Of a stretch of 64,000 nt of DNA, positions 52,830-60,989 are shown in pieces. The notes below the pieces were generated by a model. That model worked only from the letters and a program-made list of their open reading frames with translations. It made no database searches and was not told where the DNA came from. The first letter of the stretch is position 1, and each line of letters begins with the position of its first letter. The translations under genes and the position numbers were made by a program. The stretch lies in the NCBI GenBank assembly GCA_963735885.1, contig CAVTMP010000007.1, forward strand, positions 248,001 to 312,000, given 5' to 3'. This DNA is from JBBSBL01 sp963735885 (GTDB lineage Bacteria; Actinomycetota; Thermoleophilia; Solirubrobacterales; Solirubrobacteraceae).

Positions 52830-54375
52830 CTACGAGCCGGAGACGGGCGCGGCGCCGCCGCGCCGGCGCCGCAGCACCCGCACGTCGCCCTCCCGGCGGG
52901 TGACGCGCGCGGCGTCGAGGTGCTCGAGGAACGCCTGGGCGAACTTGCGCGAGCTGCCGAGCCGGTCGCGCAGCTCGGCGAGGGCGATCGTCCCGTGGGC
53001 CTCGAGGTGCTCGACGACGAGGCGCTCGAGCCCGGCGAGGGCCTCGGGGTGGGCGTGCATCGCGCGGCCGACCCGCACCGCGCGCCCGTGGGCGCGCAGG
53101 GCCGGCAGCTCGGCCGCCTCCGCGGGCTCGAGCTCCGAGTCGAGCGGCGGCCGGAGCCCGGCGGCCCGCAGGCGGGCCTCGAGGGCGAGCGCCGGCGGGG
53201 AGAGCGCCGGCGGATCCGCGGTCTCGGCCGGGCGCCGAGGCCGGAGCCGAGGCCGGCTCGGGCGACGGCGGGTCCGGCTCGCCGCGCTCGAGCCGCGCGA
53301 GCCGGGCGAGGCCGTCGCGGGTGGGCCCGTGCCGTCGCGGCGCGGCATCGAGGACGGCCCCGCCGCCGAGCGTGTCCGGCGGGGCGATCCGGCGCACGAC
53401 GACCCGGTCGCCCCGTGCGGCGACGAGCGGCGCCTCGAGCCGGATCTGCCAGAAGCGGCCGCCGAGCGCCGCGAGGCGGGCCGGCGCCTCGCGGGTGCCG
53501 TGGTGGACCTGCACCCGGTCGCCCGACTCGGGGCGGGCGTCGTCCGCGCGCCACCCGAGGGCGACGTCGAGCCGCCACGTCGGCGCCGGCGCGGCGTCCG
53601 GCGCGGCGAGGACGTCGCCGCGCGCCACCTGGGACGCCGGGACCCCGGCGAGGTTGACCGCGACGCGCTGGCCCGCCGGCGCCCGGTCGACCGCGACGTC
53701 GTGGACCTGGACGCCGCGCACCCGTGCCGTGCGCCCGGCGGGCAGCAGCGCGACCTCGTCTCCGCGGCCGACCGTGCCGGACCACAGCGTGCCGGTGACG
53801 ACCGTGCCGGCACCGCGCACGGAGAAGACACGGTCGACGTGGAGGCAGGCGCCGCCCGGATCGCCGACGCGGCCGGGCAGGCGGGCGACCAGGCGCTCGA
53901 GCGCCGCCTGCAGCTCCCCGAGGCCCGCGCCGGTCGGGGCCGCGACCGGGACGACCTCGGCGCCCGGCAGCAGATCGGCCGCCGCGGCGGCGGCCGCCGC
54001 CGGGTCGGCGAGATCGGCCTTGGTGATCGCCACGACCCCGCGCTCGATGCCGAGCGCGCGCAGGACGGCGGCGTGCTCGCGCGTCTGGGGCATGACGCCG
54101 TCGTCGGCGGCGACGACGGCGAGGTAGGCGTCGATCCCGCTCGCGCCCGCGACCATGGTGCGCACGAACCGCTCGTGGCCGGGCACGTCCACGACCGAGA
54201 GCCGGCGCCCGCCCGGCAGCGTCAGCGGCGCGTACCCCAGCGCGATCGAGAGGCCGCGCCGCCGCTCCTCGGGCAGGCGATCGGTGTCCACGCCGGTGAG
54301 CGCCCGCACGAGCGTCGTCTTGCCGTGGTCGACGTGGCCGGCGGTGCCGAGCGTGAGCGGGACGGCGTCGCTCAC
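52830..54375 (-). CDS. selB: Selenocysteine-specific translation elongation factor, one frameshift
   Basis: Delivers Sec-tRNA to UGA codons marked by a SECIS element. About 515 aa when joined. GTPase domain: LGTAGHVDHGKTTLVRAL, RRRGLSIALGYAPL, VVDVPGHERFVRTM and ITKADLAD. EF-Tu-like domains II-III include HVDRVFSVRGAGTVVTGTL. The C-terminal winged helices that bind SECIS end LGSSRKFAQAFLEHLDAARV. A net one-base gain near 53230 (within the Pro/Ala-rich linker) shifts the frame before the winged-helix part. GTG start overlaps the selA stop (GTGA). Confidence 0.9.
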
Positions 54376-55736
54376 GCCGGTCGCCGGCCCAGCGCCGCGG
54401 CGACCGCGGCGCCCGTCGCCTCGACCTCGTCCGGGGCGGCCAGCGTCCGGGGGTCGAGGAGCAGGCGGCCCTCGTGGATCCGGGCGACCACCGGCACCTC
54501 GCCCGCACGCAGGGTGGCGGCGAGGCCGTCGACGTCGTCGTGGGCGATCGCGACCACCGGGCCCTCGAGCTCCAGCAGCGGCAGGGCACCGCCCCCCGCG
54601 CGCGCGCTGCCGCGCACGACCTCGGCCGCGCCGCCGGCGACGACCGTCGCCGCGCGCAGGCGCTCCGCCCGATCGGCGAGCTCCGCCTCGGACACCTCGA
54701 GCATCGCGAGGACGGGGATCTCGCGCCGCGCGCGCGCCGGGTCGCGATAGAGGCGGAGCGTCGCCTCGAGCGCCGCGAGCGAGAGCCGGTCGATCCGCAT
54801 CGCCCGGGCGAGCGGGTGCGCCCGCGCGCGGGCCACGGCGCCGGCGTCGCCGACGAGGATGCCCGCCTGCGGGCCGCCGAGCAGCTTGTCGGCGCTGAAG
54901 GCCACGAGCGCCGCGCCCGCGGCGACCGAGCGGCGGACCGGCGGCTCGTCGGCCAGCGTCGCGACGTCCTCGGCGAGCGCGCCCGAGCCGATGTCGTCGA
55001 TCACCGGCACGCCGAGGCCGCAGAGCGCCTCGATCTCGACCTCCTCGACGAACCCGAGCGTGCGGAAGTTCGACGGGTGTGCCCGGAGGATCGCGCCGAC
55101 CTCGTCGCCCCCGGCGGCCAGCGCGCGCTCGTAGTCGGACCGCCGCGTGCGGTTCGTCGTCCCGACCTCGACGAGCCGCGAGCCGGACTGGGCGACGACC
55201 TCGGGCACCCGGAACCCGCCCCCGATCTCCACGAGCTGGCCGCGGGAGACGACGATCGCGCGGCCCGGGCCGGCCAGCGCGGCGGCGGCGAGCAGCGTCG
55301 CCGCCGCGCAGTTGTTCACCACGAGGGCGTCCGCCGCCCCCGTGAGCTCGCCGAGGAGCCGTCCGACGTGGGACTGCCGCGAGCCGCGGCGGCCGGTCTC
55401 CAGGTCCAGCTCGAGGTTCGCGTAGCCCTCCGCGGCGCGGGCGACCGCCTCCCGCGCGGCACTCGCCAGGGGCGCCCGTCCGAGGTTGGTGTGGACGACG
55501 ACGCCGGTCGCGTTGAGCACGCGGCGCAGGGACGGCTCGCGGTCGCGGGCGAGCGCGGCCGTGGCCCGGGCGGCGAGCGCGGCGGCCTCGTCCGGCGCCG
55601 GGGCCGCGCCGTCGTGCAGCTCCGCCCGGCGGGCGTCGATCGCCGCGCGCGCCGCCGGCACCGCGAGCGCCGGCGGGGCGTCGAGCCGCGCCGCGAGCCG
55701 CTCCACGGCGGGCAGGCCGCGCAGCGCGGCGCTCAG
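54372..55736 (-). CDS. selA: L-seryl-tRNA(Sec) selenium transferase, apparent CTG start
   Basis: PLP enzyme converting Ser-tRNA(Sec) to Sec-tRNA(Sec); 454 aa. LRGLPAVERLAARL at the N-terminus aligns with LPAIDRLL of E. coli SelA. ATGVVVHTNLGRAPL, GSRQSHVGRLL, VVNNCAAATLLAAAAL, GVPVIDDIGSGAL and the PLP Lys in FSADKLLGGPQAGI are present. No ATG/GTG/TTG precedes LPAVERL within the gene boundary. CTG at 55736 overlaps the moaX stop as CTGA and gives the expected N-terminus; GTG inside AVERL would truncate it. No selC or selD lies in this window. Confidence 0.92.
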   Translation of the reverse strand: MSAALRGLPAVERLAARLDAPPALAVPAARAAIDARRAELHDGAAPAPDEAAALAARATAALARDREPSLRRVLNATGVVVHTNLGRAPLASAAREAVARAAEGYANLELDLETGRRGSRQSHVGRLLGELTGAADALVVNNCAAATLLAAAALAGPGRAIVVSRGQLVEIGGGFRVPEVVAQSGSRLVEVGTTNRTRRSDYERALAAGGDEVGAILRAHPSNFRTLGFVEEVEIEALCGLGVPVIDDIGSGALAEDVATLADEPPVRRSVAAGAALVAFSADKLLGGPQAGILVGDAGAVARARAHPLARAMRIDRLSLAALEATLRLYRDPARARREIPVLAMLEVSEAELADRAERLRAATVVAGGAAEVVRGSARAGGGALPLLELEGPVVAIAHDDVDGLAATLRAGEVPVVARIHEGRLLLDPRTLAAPDEVEATGAAVAAALGRRPA

Positions 55737-56371
55737 GCCGCCGGCGGCGTCCCCGGCACCCACCCGGCGCCCTCCCCGCCGACCTCGCGCTTCCAGATCG
55801 GCGCCTGCGCCTTGACCCGGTCGATGATCTCGCGCGCACCGGCGAAGGCCTCGCCCCGGTGGGGGGCCGACACCGCCACCACCACCGAGGGCTCGCTCAG
55901 CGGGACCTCCCCCACCCGGTGCTCGCACGCCGCCGCGCAGAGGCCGTGGGTGGCCACGGCGTCGACCACGACCGCGGCGATCCGCTCCTCGGCCATCTCG
56001 GCGTAGGCCTCGTAGTCGAGGCGCGGGACCGCGCGCGTCACGCCCTGGAAGGTCACCACGGCCCCGGCGCGCGGGTCGCGCACCCGCGCGACGAGCGCGT
56101 CGAGCGACAGCGGCTCGGCGGTGACGCGCGCGTGCGGCCCGGCGCCGCCCGACACGGGCGGGATCAGCGCGAGCTCGTCGCCGGCGGCGAGCGGCGCGTC
56201 CCGGGGCGCGTACTCGCGGTTCACGGCCATGACGAGCGGCAGCCCGTCCGCGAGACCGTCGACGCGGGCGAGGGCGTCGCGCACGCACGCCCCCTCCGGC
56301 AGGTCGAGCTCCAGCTCGCGCGCCCCCGCGCGCTCGCGCAGCTGGGCGAAGAGGCGCACCCGGACGAGCAT
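55733..56371 (-). CDS. moaX: MoaD-MoaE fusion (MoaX-like molybdopterin synthase)
   Basis: 212 aa. Residues 1-76 are MoaD (ubiquitin-like sulfur carrier) ending in Gly75-Gly76 of ALIPPVSGG. Residues about 80-212 are MoaE (catalytic subunit) with GAVVTFQGVTR, HRVGEVPLSEPSVVVAVSA, REIIDRVKAQAPIWKRE. In mycobacterial MoaX the fusion is reported to be cut after the Gly-Gly to free the thiocarboxylate end; the same would be needed here. ATG at 56371, with TAGCCT 7 nt upstream. First gene of a moaX-selA-selB operon, consistent with making a Mo- and Sec-containing formate dehydrogenase. Confidence 0.93.
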   Translation of the reverse strand: MLVRVRLFAQLRERAGARELELDLPEGACVRDALARVDGLADGLPLVMAVNREYAPRDAPLAAGDELALIPPVSGGAGPHARVTAEPLSLDALVARVRDPRAGAVVTFQGVTRAVPRLDYEAYAEMAEERIAAVVVDAVATHGLCAAACEHRVGEVPLSEPSVVVAVSAPHRGEAFAGAREIIDRVKAQAPIWKREVGGEGAGWVPGTPPAA

Positions 56372-56378
56372 CGGCCAG

Positions 56379-56384
56379 AGGCTA
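56379..56384 (-). promoter_or_regulatory. -10-like element TAGCCT, 7 nt before the moaX ATG
   Basis: Leaderless spacing for the moaX-selA-selB operon. Confidence 0.5.
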
Positions 56385-56399
56385 GATGACCCCGGACGT

Positions 56400-57431
56400 C
56401 TACTTCCGCCCGTGGTGCCGGCGGTAGCGGGGGTACTCGCTCCCGCGCCGCCGTGCGTTGCGGATGAGCGACCGGGCGATCGCGGGGACCCACTGTCCCG
56501 CGTGGTAGTGCCCGCAGTTGTCCGCGATCCCCGGGTTGCCGATCCAGAAGAACGCGTCGGCGCGTCGGTCGCCCGTCTTCAGCGTCGGGACCGGCCCGAG
56601 CGCCCGGCCGGGCGGGTCGCACCACACCTCGCCCTGCGTGCCGCCGGCCTTGTAGAGCGGCCCACGCCCGTTGTAGGCGGTGTTGACCACGAAGTGCTTG
56701 CCGCCGGTCGCCCGCGAGATCCGGTCCCCGTAGCGGAGCTGGTTCCACGTCCAGTCGTAGTGCGTCACGTTGAGGGCGAAACCGCGCGCGCGGCGGATGC
56801 CGGCCTTGCGCAGCATCCGCGCCATCTGGCCCGCCGGCCGCCAGTCCGAGGTCCCGGCGTCGATGTAGGTGCCGACGTTCGGCCGCTTGGCGAACTGCCC
56901 GACCGCGTACCGGATCAGGGACAGGCGCCGCGCGAGGTTGCCCCCCTGCATGCACTCGGCGGCCGCGGCCACCCCGTCGGGCTCCAGGAAGACGATCGCC
57001 TTGGCCCGACCGATCCCGGCCGCGATGCCGCGGACCCACTTCCGATACTTGCGGGCCCCGGCGGGGCCCCCGCCGTCGTAGTTCCCGCACGCGGCGTGCG
57101 GGAGCCCGTGGACCGCGAACATCGCCATCGACCCCGGCCGGCGCTCCTCTTCGCGCACCCGCTGGACGTACTGCGCGACGTCGGCGCGCGTGAAGGACTC
57201 GACGACCCACTCCGCCATCGGCACCGAGCCGATGTAGCGGCGGATGCGCGGATCGGAGCTGCGCGCGGCGGCGTTCCAGTGCAGGTCGACGAACCACGGC
57301 CCCTTCGCCATCGGATTGCCGTGCAGGCGGGCGCCGGCGGGCGCGGTCACCGAGAGTGACGCCACCAGCGCGAGAGCCGCGATCAGGGTGGAGACGCGCA
57401 GGCGGTCGCGGTGGTTGGGCTGCTGGCTCAT
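56400..57431 (-). CDS. Secreted glycoside hydrolase family 6-like protein lacking one active-site Asp
   Basis: 343 aa. Signal peptide (about 10-34) LIAALALVASLSVTAPAGA. GH6 (cellulase-type) barrel: AVHGLPHAACGNYDGGG, IVFLEPDGVAAAAECM (catalytic-acid Asp152), TYIDAGTSDW, FALNVTHYDWTWNQ, GEVWCDPPGRALG and ADAFFWIGNPGIADNC. Where active GH6 enzymes have RDC in the first block, this protein has AAC (Ala114), so the second Asp of the acid pair is missing. No carbohydrate-binding module. ATG at 57431 has GGAGG about 9 nt upstream; an earlier start at 57485 is rejected. Confidence 0.87.
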   Translation of the reverse strand: MSQQPNHRDRLRVSTLIAALALVASLSVTAPAGARLHGNPMAKGPWFVDLHWNAAARSSDPRIRRYIGSVPMAEWVVESFTRADVAQYVQRVREEERRPGSMAMFAVHGLPHAACGNYDGGGPAGARKYRKWVRGIAAGIGRAKAIVFLEPDGVAAAAECMQGGNLARRLSLIRYAVGQFAKRPNVGTYIDAGTSDWRPAGQMARMLRKAGIRRARGFALNVTHYDWTWNQLRYGDRISRATGGKHFVVNTAYNGRGPLYKAGGTQGEVWCDPPGRALGPVPTLKTGDRRADAFFWIGNPGIADNCGHYHAGQWVPAIARSLIRNARRRGSEYPRYRRHHGRK

Positions 57432-57550
57432 AGAGGCCTCCTCGTGGTGATCGAGCGGTCGGGTCGCGGCTTCCGGACGGATCACCGCACCGGCTTCTCC
57501 CGGCGAGTATGACCGGGCTCGCGAGCGATGGCGATCCCGCCGTCCTCCTC

Positions 57551-57556
57551 TAACCT
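57551..57556 (+). promoter_or_regulatory. -10-like element TAACCT, 9 nt before the ATG at 57566
   Basis: Leaderless spacing for the acyl-CoA mutase gene. Confidence 0.5.
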
Positions 57557-57565
57557 CTCCGGCCC

Positions 57566-59180
57566 ATGGCCACCGAGGAGGAGCACCGCACCATCGCGCC
57601 GATCGTCGGCCCCGACGATCCCCGCCGCTTCACCGACTCCGGGATCGAGATCCAGCCGCTCTACACCGAGGACGACCTCCCCGCCGACCTCGACCTCGGC
57701 GAGCCCGGCGAGTACCCGTTCACCCGCGGCGTGCACCGCGAGATGTACCGCAAGCAGCTGTGGACCATGCGCCAGTACGCGGGCTACGCCTCGGCCAGGG
57801 AGTCCAACGAGCGCTACAAGTTCCTGATCGCCAACGGGTCGACCGGGCTCTCGATGGCCTTCGACCTGCCGACCCAGCTCGGCCTCGACTCCGACGACGC
57901 GCGCTGCCTCGGGGAGGTCGGGCGGACCGGCGTCGCGATCGACACGATCGACGACATGCGCACCGCGTTCGACGGGATCCCGCTCGACCGGGTCTCGACC
58001 TCGATGACGATCAACGCGCCGGCGGCGTGCCTGCTGCTGCTCTACCAGATCGTCGGCGAGGAGCAGGGCGTCCCCTCCGAGCAGCTGCGCGGGACGACGC
58101 AGAACGACATCCTGAAGGAGTACATCGCCCGCGGGAACTTCATCTACCCGCCCGAGGGGTCGATGCGGCTGACCACCGACCTGTTCGCGTACTGCCGCGA
58201 GCACGTCCCGCGCTGGAACACGATCTCGATCTCCGGCTACCACTTCCGCGAGAAGGGGTGCTCGGCCGTGCAGGAGGTCGCGTTCACGCTCTCCAACGGC
58301 ATCGCCTACGTGCAGGCGGCGATCGACGCGGGGCTCGCGGTCGACGAGTTCGCTCCGCGCCTGGCCTTCTTCTTCAACGGCCACAACAACGTCTTCCAGG
58401 AGGTGGCGAAGTTCCGCGCGGCGCGCCGGATGTGGGCGGAGATCATGCGCGAGCGCTTCGGCGCGGAGGACCCGCGCTCGCTGCGGCTGCGCTTCCACAC
58501 CCAGACCGGCGGGGTGACCCTGACCGCCCAGCAGCCCGAGAACAACATCGTGCGGGTGGCGCTCCAGGGCTTCGCCGCCGTCTGCGGCGGGACCCAGTCC
58601 CTCCACACGAACGGGTTCGACGAGGCGCTCGCGCTGCCGACCGAGCGCGCGGCCCGCACGGCGCTGCGCACCCAGCAGATCATCGCCCACGAGTCGGGCG
58701 CGGCCGACAGCGTCGACCCCTTCGCCGGCTCGTACTTCGTCGAGTCGCTGACCGACGAGATCGAGGCGCGGGCGCAGGAGCTCATCGACAAGATCGACGA
58801 GATGGGCGGCTCGGTCGGCGCGATCGCCTTCGTCAAGTCGCGAGATCGAGGAGTCGGCCTGGGGCTACCAGGAGCGCTACCGCCAGAAGCAGGACGTCGT
58901 GGTCGGCGTGAACGAGTACGTCACCGAGGACGTCGAGGTGCCGGAGATCCTCAAGGTCGACCAGGCCTCCGAGGACGAGCAGGTCGCGCGCCTGAAGGCG
59001 TTCAAGGCCGAGCGCGACCAGGCGCTCGTCGGGCGGCGTCTCGAGGAGCTGCGGGCCGCGGCGCGCGGGGAGGAGAACCTCCTGCCGCGGATCCGCGAGG
59101 CGCTCCGCGACCGCGCGTCGCTCGGCGAGGTCTGCGGCGCGATGGGCGACGTCTTCGGGGCCTACCGGCCCGAGGCCTGA
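57566..59180 (+). CDS. Acyl-CoA mutase large subunit (methylmalonyl/isobutyryl-CoA mutase), one frameshift
   Basis: B12-dependent carbon-skeleton isomerase, about 537 aa when joined. Substrate barrel with GVHREMYRKQLWTMRQYAG, FDLPTQLGLDSDD, SMTINAPAACLLLLYQ, GTTQNDILKEYIARG and ISGYHFREKG. The length and absence of a C-terminal DxHxxG cobalamin domain indicate a separate B12-binding subunit, not seen here. One extra base near 58841 (AFVKS then EIEESAWGYQERY) shifts the frame for the last 112 residues. With the carboxylase at 61996 it fits propionyl/methylmalonyl-CoA metabolism; the specific acyl substrate is uncertain. Confidence 0.9.
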
Positions 59181-59213
59181 GGCGGAGGGATCGGGCCGGC
59201 CGCCCCGGCTGAT

Positions 59214-60353
59214 CTAGGGCGTCAGCTCGTACGGATAGCGCGTGAGCGTCTCGCTGCCGTCCTCCGTCACCAGGAGGAGGTCCTCCAGCCGCACCTCGCC
59301 GATGTCCCGCTGCCACAGGCCCGGCTCGATGGCGATCACGTCGCCGGCGACGAGCAGGGCGTGCCCCGTCTGACCCAGGGACGGGTCCTCGTGCACCTGG
59401 AGGCCGACGCCGTGGCCGAGGGAGAACTGAAAGCCCTCGTTCGGGTGCTCCTCCTCCGGCCCGGTCCGCTGCGTGCGATGCCCGGCGGACTCGAAGAGGT
59501 CGCAGACCAGCGCATGGAGCTCCCGCCCCGTGACCCCGGGCCGCACCGCGGCCCGCGCCCGCTCGATCGCCTCGCGCACGAGGCTCTCGGACGCCCGCAC
59601 CGCGTCGCCGACCTCACCCACCACGAACGTCCGGGTCATGTCCGCGCAGCATCCCGTCTGCTCGTCGCGCGGCCAGAGGTCGATCACGATCGGCAGGTTC
59701 GCGGGCAGCGGGCCCGAGCCGGGCTCGTGGCCGTGTCCCTGCCGGACGGAGGCGACGATGACATCCGGCGGCGCCGGCGCGCCATGCTCTCGGCAGGCGT
59801 CCCGCAGCCCGGCCCGGACCGACTCGGCGGTCAGGACCTCGTCGCCGAGCATGAGCCGCTCGCCGTCGGGCACGGCACGGCGAAGCACGGCCGCGGCGGC
59901 GCTCATGCCGGCCTCCGCCGCCGCTTGCGCTCGCCGGATGCCGGCGAGCTCCGCCGGCGACTTCACCCGGCGCCTCGCCGCGACCGCCTCGTGGTCCGGA
60001 CGGAGGACGACGCCGTCCGCTCGGAGCCGGTCCGCCACCACGACCGGCATCTCCGGGTCGGCGACCGCCTCGCGGATACCCATCGCCACGGCGGCGCGCG
60101 AGGTCAGCTCCACGTCCAGCTCGGCGTAGCTCATGCCGCTCTCGAGGAGCTCGTGGAAGCCGAGGTCGGCCACGTCGTGGAGCACGGCGCCGGGCACGGC
60201 CGCGGCCATGCGCGCGCGTTCGAGGCTGTTCGTCACGACGTGCATCCGGCCGCCGACGATGCCGAGGAGGAAGGGATCTCCGATCGAGACCGGGAGCTCG
60301 TGGCGCATGGCGGCCGAGCGCTCCGTATCCCCGTGGAACAGGAAATCGGTCAC
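59214..60353 (-). CDS. M24-family metallopeptidase (Xaa-Pro aminopeptidase-like)
   Basis: 379 aa. C-terminal pita-bread domain with all five metal ligands visible: Asp in VIDLWPRDE, Asp in CCADMTRTF, His in FSLGHGVGLQVHE, Glu in AIEPGLW and Glu in VRLEDLLLV. The N-terminal creatinase-like domain (about 1-140) is divergent. Probably releases N-terminal residues before Pro, but M24 also contains non-peptidase members. GTG start with TAGCCT 9 nt upstream, divergent from the membrane protein at 60409. Confidence 0.88.
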   Translation of the reverse strand: MTDFLFHGDTERSAAMRHELPVSIGDPFLLGIVGGRMHVVTNSLERARMAAAVPGAVLHDVADLGFHELLESGMSYAELDVELTSRAAVAMGIREAVADPEMPVVVADRLRADGVVLRPDHEAVAARRRVKSPAELAGIRRAQAAAEAGMSAAAAVLRRAVPDGERLMLGDEVLTAESVRAGLRDACREHGAPAPPDVIVASVRQGHGHEPGSGPLPANLPIVIDLWPRDEQTGCCADMTRTFVVGEVGDAVRASESLVREAIERARAAVRPGVTGRELHALVCDLFESAGHRTQRTGPEEEHPNEGFQFSLGHGVGLQVHEDPSLGQTGHALLVAGDVIAIEPGLWQRDIGEVRLEDLLLVTEDGSETLTRYPYELTP

Positions 60354-60362
60354 GGCCGGGTG

Positions 60363-60368
60363 AGGCTA
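60363..60368 (-). promoter_or_regulatory. -10-like element TAGCCT, 9 nt before the M24 GTG
   Basis: Identical hexamer to the divergent promoter at 60395; both predict leaderless transcripts from a 55-bp gap. Confidence 0.5.
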
Positions 60369-60394
60369 CCGAGCGCCGCGCGGTGGATCGCGGC

Positions 60395-60400
60395 TAGCCT
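60395..60400 (+). promoter_or_regulatory. -10-like element TAGCCT, 8 nt before the GTG at 60409
   Basis: Leaderless spacing; no Shine-Dalgarno in the 8 nt. Confidence 0.5.
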
Positions 60401-60408
60401 GACGCGTC

Positions 60409-60897
60409 GTGCCCCTCGCCGTGTCCTTCTACGAGGTCGTTCTCGTCATCCACATCGTCGCGGCGGTGGCCGCGTTCGGCCTCGTCTTCGTCGCGCCGCT
60501 GGTCGCGGCCTGGACCCGGCGGGCCGACCCGCGGGCCGTGCCCGCCGTCCACCGCGCGCTCGTGCTCGCGGTCCAGCGCGTGCTCCAGCCCGCGGCCACG
60601 CTCGTGCTGCTCGCCGGGCTCTATCTCGTGATCGATTCGGACGTCTGGGAGTTCAAGCAGGCGTGGCTCAGCGTGGCGCTGGTGGTGATCGTGGTGCTGC
60701 TCGGCCTCGCGGGCGCGGTGTTCGTCCCCCGCGAGCGGCGGGCGGCGGAGATCGCCGAGCGCGACCTCGCGGCGGGCGACGGCTCCCTGTCGGCGGAGTA
60801 CGACGCCCTGGCCCGCCGGCTGGCCAACCTCTGGGCCCTGGCAGGCCTCCTCGTGCTCGTGGCCGTCTACGTGATGGTCACCAAGCCGGGGCTCTGA
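60409..60897 (+). CDS. DUF2269-like four-helix membrane protein
   Basis: 162 aa. Four hydrophobic helices (about 7-30, 50-72, 82-105 and 138-158) with a His in the first (VLVIHIVAAVAAFG) and an Arg/Glu-rich cytoplasmic loop RERRAAEIAERDLAAGDG. The layout matches predicted integral membrane proteins of the DUF2269 type; a His in the first helix could bind heme, but that is a guess. Function unknown. Confidence 0.7.
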   Translation: MPLAVSFYEVVLVIHIVAAVAAFGLVFVAPLVAAWTRRADPRAVPAVHRALVLAVQRVLQPAATLVLLAGLYLVIDSDVWEFKQAWLSVALVVIVVLLGLAGAVFVPRERRAAEIAERDLAAGDGSLSAEYDALARRLANLWALAGLLVLVAVYVMVTKPGL

Positions 60898-60989
60898 GCC
60901 GCGCCGGCCCCGTGCGCCGGACGGCGCCGGGATCGGGCACCCACCGTGGCGGCAGGACTCCGCGCCCGCCGGGCGAAGTCCGGTGGGCA

